A DNA stretch of 64,000 nucleotides, taken from the NCBI GenBank assembly GCA_016719855.1, contig JADJYH010000005.1:165273-229272 (forward strand), given 5' to 3'. The DNA is from Saprospiraceae bacterium (GTDB lineage Bacteria; Bacteroidota; Bacteroidia; Chitinophagales; Saprospiraceae). The notes beneath the pieces were generated by a model that saw nothing but the letters and a program-made list of their open reading frames with translations, had not been told where the DNA came from and made no database searches. Position numbers and translations under genes: made by a program. Of the stretch, positions 57,437-64,000 are shown piece after piece; the stretch's first letter is position 1, and every line of letters begins with the position of its first letter.

Positions 57437-57620
57437 AATACTTGGTTGGAGGTTTAGGGGGGGCGGTAAAGTTTAATTGTCTTGAACGCAGCGGTTTGGG
57501 GTTGGGTTTCAGGATGGCGGCTTTCGCCTGTTTTTGCAGGTCAAGTAAACCTAGCATGAAAATTCAACTTGCGCCAGAACATTTTCCCCTAATCAGCACA
57601 TTTGGTAAAAAAATAATTAC

Positions 57621-60035
57621 ATGAGAACAGCCCTGTACGTCATCATTTTGCTACTCCCGTTCCTTTGCAGCGCCGTTGGCCCTGCCACCATCAGTGACCA
57701 TATCCACATTGACCAGTTTGGCTACCGCACCGCAGCACAGAAAGTCTGCATCATCAGCGACCCACAGGTGGGGTTCAATGGTAGTGAGAGCTTCTCGCCC
57801 GGCAGCACTTACGAGGTGCGACGCTGGACGGACGACGTGTCGGTGTTCAGCGCCAGCATCACCGCCTGGAACGGCGGTGCGACCCACGCCCAGTCCGGCG
57901 ACAAAGTCTGGTGGTTCGACTTTTCGAGCGTGACCACCCCCGGCGACTACTACGTCTTCGACCCCACGAACATGGTCGGCTCCAACCGTTTCACCATCAA
58001 CGACGACGTGTACAATGTGGCGCTGAAGCAGGCGGTGCGCATGTACTACTACCAGCGCTGTGGCGTGGCCAAAACCGCCACCCATGCTGGCGTCTGGCAG
58101 GATGCCGTCTGCCATACCCATGCCCTGCAAGACCTCAACTGCCGCAGCGTCAGCAGCCCAAACGACCCGGCCACGGAGAAGAACCTCTCCGGCGGCTGGC
58201 ACGATGCGGGCGACTTCAACAAGTACGTCAATTTCAGTTGGGGCACCGTACACGACCTACTGTTTGCGTACCAGGAAAACCCTGCTGTGTTCGGCGACGA
58301 CTACGGTATCCCTGAATCTGGCAACGCTGTGCCTGACCTCCTCGACGAACTGAAATGGGAGCTGGACTGGCTGCTAAAAATGCAACAGTCCGACGGCTCG
58401 GTGCTGATGAAGGTGGCGGTGCCTTGCTTTCAGGCAGCCAGTCCGGCCAGCGCCGACCTGACGCAACGGATGTACGGCCCTTCACAAGCATCGGCGACGA
58501 GGGTGATAGCGGGCATGTTTGCTCATGGAGCCATCGTTTACGGCAGCTTGAACAATGGCCCGATGCAGACTTTTGCCAGCACTTTGCTCACGAAGGCGGA
58601 ACTCGCCTGGACTTGGGTGCAGAACAATCCCGACAATTCATCTTATGTGAATACTGGCTTTTGCAGCGCAAATCCAGAGATGACAGTAGAAGACCAAAAC
58701 GAGGCCCGCACTGGGGCTGCCGCCATGCTATTTGCTGCGACGGGCAATACGGCATACCGCACTTATTTCGACAATAATTATGCTTCCATTCGGCCATATT
58801 CTTGGACATATTGGTACGCATTCCAGCCGACGATACAGGACATCATGCTGTATTATGCAAGCCTGCCCAATGCCACGAGCACTGTCGCAAATAATATCAA
58901 GAACAGCTGCATTAATTCCACTAATACCAATAATGTGGATATGCTTCCCGCATGGTTAAACAACACGGACGCATATCGTGCTTATTTAAAGAACAGTGAC
59001 TACGTGTGGGGCAGTAACCGTTGGAAAGCCAATGCTGGCAATATTTACAATAATATGGTCAAGTATAATTTATATCCGAGCAATAATACGATTTATACAA
59101 ATGCAGCAGAGAGTTACCTGCACTTCTTGCACGGCGCCAATCCCATCAATAAAGTCATGCTGACCAATATGGGCGATTATGGAGCGGAGAATTCCTGCGA
59201 TGAAATGTACCACGCATGGTTCGGTGATGGCACAGATTACGACAATGCACAGACCTCGCTTTATGGCCCACCTCCCGGCTACCTCACAGGCGGCTTCAAC
59301 CCGAACTTCGTGCCTGCACAGGGTTATATCTCCCCACCACAGGGGCAGCCGCACCAGAAGTCGTACAAGGATTGGAACACCAGTTGGCCGGAGAACTCCT
59401 GGGAACTAACCGAACCCGCCATTTACAGCCAAGCGGCCTATATCAAGTTGGTGTCGAAATTTGCCAGCGAAGCCCTTGTCCTGCCTGCCGAACTGCGGGA
59501 ATTCCGGGCCAGACTACAGCCCAACAATACGGTATTGCTGCAATGGGGAGTGGATGCTTGGCAGTATGTGGACACTTGGGAAGTCCAGCGCAGCAACGAT
59601 GCCATCCATTTTGAAGGCATCGGGCAAGTGGCACCAGATGCGGCCAGCGGCTTTGCTGCCAGCTTCCATTTCACGGACCAACACCCGCACCTTGGCACCA
59701 ACTACTATCGCCTCAAGCGGCTGGACTTGGATGGTAGTTTCGACTATTCCGGCATCGAGCAGGTGAACCTGAAAACACCGCTCACCGTGACGGCCCAACC
59801 CAACCCCACCCACGGCGACTTGACCGTGACACTGGCGACGGAACGCCCGCACCTGCCCGTCACAATCCGGTTGCTGGACTTCTCGGGTCGCCCCGTGTTT
59901 GAGAAGAATATTGAGGCTGCGGGCAGCCATCATAAGGAAACTATCTCCACGGAAAATCTCCCCATTGGACTGTATTTTCTGGAAGTGAGGCTCGGCGAGG
60001 TTGCGCAAATTCAGAAGGTGGTGGTGGGGCGGTGA
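57621..60035 (+). CDS. Secreted GH9 endoglucanase with T9SS sorting domain
   Basis: Cellulase-type glycoside hydrolase of 804 residues. Signal peptide (ALYVIILLLPFLCSAVG), an N-terminal Ig-like CelD_N domain (~25-125; HIDQFGYRTAAQKVCIISD), the (alpha/alpha)6 GH9 catalytic domain (~130-615) with GGWHDAGDFNKYVNFSWGTV holding the catalytic Asp pair, DLLDELKWELDWLLKMQ, the substrate-binding YLHFLHGANPINKVMLTNMG, and WELTEPAIYSQAAYIKL with the acid Glu, then a beta domain and a type A sorting domain (AQPNPTHGDLTVTLATERPH, LPIGLYFLEVRLGE). Uninterrupted. It would attack cellulose or mixed beta-glucans outside the cell. Confidence 0.93.
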   Translation: MRTALYVIILLLPFLCSAVGPATISDHIHIDQFGYRTAAQKVCIISDPQVGFNGSESFSPGSTYEVRRWTDDVSVFSASITAWNGGATHAQSGDKVWWFDFSSVTTPGDYYVFDPTNMVGSNRFTINDDVYNVALKQAVRMYYYQRCGVAKTATHAGVWQDAVCHTHALQDLNCRSVSSPNDPATEKNLSGGWHDAGDFNKYVNFSWGTVHDLLFAYQENPAVFGDDYGIPESGNAVPDLLDELKWELDWLLKMQQSDGSVLMKVAVPCFQAASPASADLTQRMYGPSQASATRVIAGMFAHGAIVYGSLNNGPMQTFASTLLTKAELAWTWVQNNPDNSSYVNTGFCSANPEMTVEDQNEARTGAAAMLFAATGNTAYRTYFDNNYASIRPYSWTYWYAFQPTIQDIMLYYASLPNATSTVANNIKNSCINSTNTNNVDMLPAWLNNTDAYRAYLKNSDYVWGSNRWKANAGNIYNNMVKYNLYPSNNTIYTNAAESYLHFLHGANPINKVMLTNMGDYGAENSCDEMYHAWFGDGTDYDNAQTSLYGPPPGYLTGGFNPNFVPAQGYISPPQGQPHQKSYKDWNTSWPENSWELTEPAIYSQAAYIKLVSKFASEALVLPAELREFRARLQPNNTVLLQWGVDAWQYVDTWEVQRSNDAIHFEGIGQVAPDAASGFAASFHFTDQHPHLGTNYYRLKRLDLDGSFDYSGIEQVNLKTPLTVTAQPNPTHGDLTVTLATERPHLPVTIRLLDFSGRPVFEKNIEAAGSHHKETISTENLPIGLYFLEVRLGEVAQIQKVVVGR

Positions 60036-60077
60036 GAGTTCGGAACTTTCCTTAGCTTTCCGCAAAATTTCACCACG

Positions 60078-61364
60078 ATGGACAGACGCAATTTCATCAA
60101 GAACACAGCGCTGGCGGGCATGGCCCTAACAGCGCCCTCATTCATTCTTCCTAAAAAATTTCGAAGTACACCGTTGCCCTCATCGGCTCCGGCTGGTGGG
60201 GCATGAACATCCTGCGGGAAGCCATCCGCTCCGGCGAGGTGACCGTGGTGGCGCTCTGCGACGTGGACGAGGCGCAAATCAAAAAGGCCGATGCCGAGGT
60301 ACACCAGCTTTGCCACGACCACCCCAAGCATTTCAAGGACTTCCGGGACTGTTTGCGGAGCACCAAACCCGACATCGTCATCAACGCCACGCCCGACCAC
60401 TGGCATGCGCTCATCGCCATCGAGGCGATGAAGGGTGGCGCTCACCTGTTTTTGGAAAAACCCATCGGGCATACCGTCAAGGAAGGCACGGCCATCCAGC
60501 AGGTGGCACGGGACACGCAGCGCATTTGCATCGTGGACTTCCACCGCCGCTACTCGCCGCACAACGTCAGTGGGATGGAGTTCCTGAAATCCGGCAAGGC
60601 GGGCGAGGTCCGAGAGGTGCGGGCCTTCGTCAACTACCGTTGGGGCGGCGTCAGCCCGACCCCTGGAGCCTGTGCCCGCTGGCCTTGATTGGGATTTTTA
60701 TTGTGGCCCTTCGGCCAAACAGTGCCTTACAGCCACCAAATACACCCAAGGGGCTGGCGACAATACGGCCAGTTTGCCAACGGCCTGATAGGCGACTGGG
60801 CACCGCACTGGTTCGACCAAATACTTTGGTGGACGGAGGAAAAAGCGCCCCGCCGCATCTTCAGCACTGCCAAATACCCAGCGCAAAAGGCGGGCGTGAC
60901 ATGCCCGAAACGCAAGTGGCCATCTACGAATTCGAGGGCTTCACCCGCACCTGGGAGCACTCTTGAACAACCAGCGCCCGCAGCAACCCGGCGAAAACGT
61001 CGGCGTGTTTTTCCACGGCACGGAGGGCACGTTCCACATGGGCTGGCAGCAGGGCTGGACGTTTTACCCCAACGATTCCAGGAAGGATATGATTAGCCAA
61101 GCCGCCCAACTTGATGAGCCGGACTCGCAGAACATCAAGCTCGTCTGGCAGGACTTTTTGGCTTCGATAAAATCGGGCAAGCTGCCCCACGCCGACATCG
61201 AGCATGGGCGGCAAGCGACTAACATGTCGTTGCTGGGAATGCTTTCTGCCCGCTTGGGGCGCAGTATTCAATGGGATGAAGCGAAAGACGCCGTGGTGGG
61301 CGACGAGGAGGCGAACAAACTTCTGAGTAGGAAATACGAGGGTGAGTGGAAATATCCGGGGTGA
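60078..61364 (+). CDS. Gfo/Idh/MocA-family oxidoreductase, Tat-exported, several frameshifts
   Basis: NAD(P)-dependent sugar oxidoreductase. The start at ATG 60078 gives a Tat signal, MDRRNFIKNTALAGMALTAP. The Rossmann domain then appears in another frame: YTVALIGSGWWGMNILREAI, VTVVALCDVDEAQIKKADAE, KPDIVINATPDHWHALIAIE, KGGAHLFLEKPIGHTVKEGT with the EKP catalytic Lys, DFHRRYSPHNVSGMEFLK. The C-terminal domain is spread over three frames: FGQTVPYSHQIHPRGW, GDWAPHWFDQILWW, YEFEGFTRTWEHS, FHGTEGTFHMGWQQGWTFYP. Breaks lie near 60170, 60690, 60880 and 60960. Members of this secreted group often act with DUF1080 proteins on keto-sugars. True decay cannot be excluded, given the number of breaks. 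Confidence 0.8.
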
Positions 61365-61513
61365 GGTTTTGTTATTTTATGATGCCTGGGTTGTAAGTAC
61401 CGCTTCGCTAAACACTTACGAGAGCTGGGTGCTTTGCGTTGATATTTTTGATGACAGACAAGTATAGCTGACGGGCTACCAAATGGGGTCTGGGCAGCTA
61501 CACCGTGGTATCA

Positions 61514-62410
61514 TCACTTGTTTTTTTCTTTACTTTTATTGTTATTTCCCTTTAGGTCGAATGTAATACTATTTTTTTTCTTTGCCTTTTCCATCATGTT
61601 TTTACTATATTCTGGCTCATATTCTGTATAAAAATCTTGGGGATTGAGGTTCCATCCATTCGCCAGGCATTAACCTCATCTAAATTTGGAACTCCAGTCC
61701 CATATGTACTAAGCATAATCGAATTTGGGTACATCTCTTTTAATTTTTTGCTTTGGTTTCATTTGCGGTTCACCACCATACAAATCCCATGCTCTAAAAA
61801 GGTGTAAAATTTCATGAGTAATCACCTTGTACGATGTATAAGCTCCATATTTAGTATTACAAAAGACAATGGCGTTATCTATACTGATGTCGTCAGAAAA
61901 GGTACTACTATTAAAATCATATGCATGACTTCGTCCATTCTGTTTTACAAAGCATACTACCACAACTTTGCTCCTTTCTATGTCAATACCATTAAATGAA
62001 ACATAGTCTTCAATATTCTCATAATGTAAATAGCGAGCAATATTATTGGCAATATTATTATTTCTACCTTCATTCCAATTTTTGACATTGTCCAGATAGA
62101 TTGGTTCTTCGTAAGAATCAATCTGGTCATCTATTATTTCTAAAGTAACATCTGGATAGTTCTTTGACTGTTTTAGTATCCATTCCTTAGATTTTGCCAA
62201 TTCATTAAGATAATATTCAACCTCTTCCTCTTCGAATTCACCACTTGGTGTGTTTATAAAAAAGGGAATAACATAAACCTCACCTGTCAAAGCCCTCCAT
62301 TGAAGTTCTTTGATTGGCCTATACTCATTTATTTGAGCATGGACAAAGCCAGTAACAAAGAGATTAAATTGTATTAAGAGTAAAATTACTTGAGCTATTT
62401 GTTTAGTCAT
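61514..62410 (-). CDS. Secreted HExxH zinc-metalloprotease-like protein, AT-rich (frameshifted C-terminus)
   Basis: Exported protein of about 295 residues, family not named. Start taken at ATG 62410 (MTKQIAQVILLLIQFNLFVT), a signal peptide ending VHAQ. The zinc motif lies at residue ~215: KVITHEILHLFRAWDLYGG, preceded by NAIVFCNTKYGAYTSY. Two indels (about 61735 and 61640) separate the rest: KEMYPNSIMLSTYG, LDEVNAWRIGWNLNPQDFYT, ending KGNNNKSKEKNK at 61514. NSIM a short way after HEILH and the later W resemble the second half of metzincin-like active sites. The composition is clearly more AT-rich than the flanks, suggesting acquisition. Confidence 0.65.
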
Positions 62411-62479
62411 GGTAAAATTTTGAATTTCATTATGAATGATAACATTTGCATTCAGGCATTGCGCAAATATATGCAAAAG

Positions 62480-62502
62480 GTGACACTTTCCTAAGGTGTC
62501 AC
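62480..62502 (-). terminator. Hairpin terminator at the end of the DUF3179 gene
   Basis: GTGACAC / GTGTCAC with a 9-base loop and a minus-strand T-run; overlaps the stop region of the DUF3179 gene and may also insulate the metalloprotease gene. Confidence 0.75.
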
Positions 62503-63642
62503 TTTTCCGTCAGCGGATGAAACGTCCGCCAACTGTGCCAATATTCTTGGTACGCCCTTGCCCGCTTCAAATCCGATACGTTGGGCTGGAGTGATTTTCC
62601 AATAAAATTATAGCGCAAATCGCCGCTTTGCAGCGTATCGTTTTGGAGGGTAAACTGCTGCGCAACATCCGTGCGTTGCAGCACGACAAAGCTGTTGCTA
62701 TCCTGTGAAAGGCGCCAGCACGATGGGCTGCCCGCCAATTTCATCGTTTACGATGCGTTGTTTTTGCAGGTCGTTCCAGTCGTAGGCTTTGCTGGCCTTG
62801 TCCATTTCTACGCCGATTATCCATGATTTATCTTGCCACGATGCAATGTCGCCGGGTCAGCTTTCCTTTCCGCCTGCCGCCTTCGTAATTGGCGAGGCTG
62901 TCGTATTCTTCCTGAAAAGTCTCGTCTGGCTGCATGACGAGGGTGTTGGGGTAAAGCGACGACCATTTTTCGAGTGTGGTTTGGATGGATGGGAACTCCG
63001 GCAGGGTCTGCCCTTTCAGCGGGCCAGCGACAGCTTCGCCCGAAACTTGCCGCCACCAACTTTTGGTCGTTTATCCTCGAACATGGCATTGAAATGGTCC
63101 ATGCCCACCAGCCGAAGGTCTCGGGTTGGCCGTTCACCAGCGGCTCCGAAGACCCGTCCCGTTCGGCATACGGTACAATATGTCACGATGATGGGCTTGC
63201 CGCCAATCGTGTCGGTACTTGTGGTGGTAGCCGAGGAACTGTATTGGGTAGGCTTTGGCCTCGCCGCCATGCTCCACGTCGAGCACGAGGCGGCCTGAGT
63301 CCACTTTATTTTCCGACAGGTTCACCCAGATTCTTGTGCTTGGGTTGATAAAACATCGTATCGGCAGCCATCTCGAAATTAGCTTGATAAAACACGAACG
63401 CGGTTATCAACAGCGGTACGACGGGCAGCCACTGCTTCCATCCCATTCCCGAAAAAAAGCAGCCTTCAAACCCAACACTGCCATCAAGCCGAACAAGCCC
63501 GGAATGCCCAGCGCCACTTGTTCAGAAAATAGGCGGGCTGATGCTGTCCATCGCCTGACTGCCGGGCATGGGCATGATGAAATAAACGTTGGCGATTTCG
63601 AAGAGGACGAAACCGATGATGCCGAGGTAGAAAGTTTTTCAT
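62499..63642 (-). CDS. DUF3179-family membrane/periplasmic protein (heavily frameshifted)
   Basis: Read through at least five frame changes as one protein of about 375 residues, from ATG 63642 (MKNFL...) to 62499. The N-terminal part holds hydrophobic stretches near 63420-63640 and probably spans the membrane two or three times. The DUF3179 domain is clear: VNLSENKVDSGRLVLDVEHG, GGEAKAYPIQFLGYH, DTIGGKPIIVTYCTVCRTGR with the conserved Cys pair, VFGAAGERPTRDLRLVGMDH, FNAMFED, then YPNTLVMQPDETFQEEYDS and ending EYWHSWRTFHPLTEK. The family function is unknown. Frame changes are densest here of all genes in the window, so it may be a real pseudogene or poor sequence. Confidence 0.7.
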
Positions 63643-63686
63643 TTATTTTGATTGAAATAAATTGAACACAACCAAATATCAACCGT

Positions 63687-63775
63687 GCTTTGCCCTCTCC
63701 TCGCCGCTTCGCGGCTCATCGGGGAGAGGAGATTTGGGGGCGTTCCGCCCCCAACCGCCTCCCTTCACGAAAGGG
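63687..63775. repeat. GC-rich nested palindrome, second copy of the repeat at 43.1 kb
   Basis: GCCGCTTCGCGGC and TTTGGGGGCGTTCCGCCCCC hairpins in the same order as GCCGCCTTTGGCGGC and the 28-base palindrome at 43172-43227; both copies also share CCTC before the first stem and CTTCACG after the second. The 18-base terminal inverted repeats of the first copy are absent here. Confidence 0.7.
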
Positions 63776-64000
63776 CAAAATGAGCCAATCATTTGTGCAA
63801 ATCGAATGAGCGTACCCCTCCTCCGCCCGCATTTTCCCACGGTCAATGTAGAACTGGCGGTCGGGCGGAGCGTCGTACGAGGCCGTCCACATAGCGGTTG
63901 CAGAGGCAAAAGGCGGAAATCCAGCATCGGTGTCGTGGATTTCGAGGTCGGTGCCACCTGCTGCTTTTGCACGTTCGATTTATCCAGGCGTGACGTGCTT
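63716..64000 (-). CDS. Uncharacterised protein, C-terminal part, cut by window edge
   Basis: An open minus-strand frame entering from the right edge reads GGTDLEIHDTDAGFPPFASA, TAMWTASYDAPPDRQFYIDR and GKMRAEEGYAHSICTND. It looks like real coding sequence but no family was recognised. A break near 63980 separates KHVTPG from IERAKAAGGTD. The frame then runs through the palindromic repeat to a stop at 63716, so about the last 25 codons would be repeat-derived unless an indel hides an earlier stop. Confidence 0.4.

Overview
The window is a stretch of chromosome from a Bacteroidota bacterium, most likely of the Saprospiria/Lewinella/Haliscomenobacter type. Evidence for this: five secreted proteins end in type IX secretion (T9SS) sorting domains or a gliding-motility-type C-terminal domain; there is a TonB-dependent receptor, an OmpA/PD40 protein and glutaminyl-tRNA synthetase; upstream regions carry TAnnTTTG-type -7 boxes. 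No tRNA, rRNA, CRISPR array, integrase or intact transposase was seen. Single-base indels are very frequent: about twenty genes need one or more frame corrections to read through, often at short homopolymers. I treat most of them as one gene with a probable sequence error and not as true pseudogenes, and say so entry by entry.

Layout. 0-2.7 kb: a partial S9-type peptidase/propeller lipoprotein, a GNAT acetyltransferase and an AT-rich block of unrecognised genes. 2.7-14.6 kb: a secreted clan GH-D-like glycosidase, a di-haem cytochrome c peroxidase, and a split 2-oxoacid:ferredoxin oxidoreductase (alpha, beta and a large ferredoxin-tailed partner), followed by argS. The oxidoreductase cluster is bracketed by a second 3' end of argS on one side and a second 3' end of the peroxidase gene on the other. 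14.6-25.6 kb: two small proteins, a calcineurin-like phosphatase, a TPR-like protein and three consecutive secreted T9SS proteins. 25.7-31.6 kb: an aldo/keto reductase, an SDR enzyme, a MazF-type and a VapBC-type toxin-antitoxin pair, a DUF2971 gene and glnS. 31.7-41.8 kb: an OmpA/PD40 protein, a lipoprotein, glutamate dehydrogenase, cytochrome c biogenesis genes (ccmB, ccmC, ccmD-like), a MobA-like/XdhC pair, and an ECF sigma factor with a membrane partner.

41.9-49.9 kb: a DUF2202 protein, a MITE-like palindromic element, a TPR-adenylate cyclase whose start overlaps the stop of a TonB-dependent receptor, and a large secreted protein. 49.9-64 kb: a Uma2-family protein, a DNA alkyltransferase, kynureninase, a T9SS BNR-type protein, a DUF1080 lipoprotein, a methyltransferase, a secreted GH9 cellulase, a Tat-exported Gfo/Idh/MocA oxidoreductase, an HExxH metalloprotease-like protein and a DUF3179 protein. 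The GH9, GH-D-like, DUF1080 and Gfo/Idh/MocA genes fit a polysaccharide-degrading, surface-secreting lifestyle.

Two structural themes are not explained by ordinary genes. First, many gene boundaries carry short tandem repeats of 7-8 bases whose sequence differs from locus to locus, often arranged as the two arms of a hairpin running from the stop codon of one gene to the start codon of the next; one such array lies in frame inside argS. Second, a GC-rich nested-palindrome repeat occurs at 43.1 kb and 63.7 kb, the first copy enclosed by perfect 18-base terminal inverted repeats.
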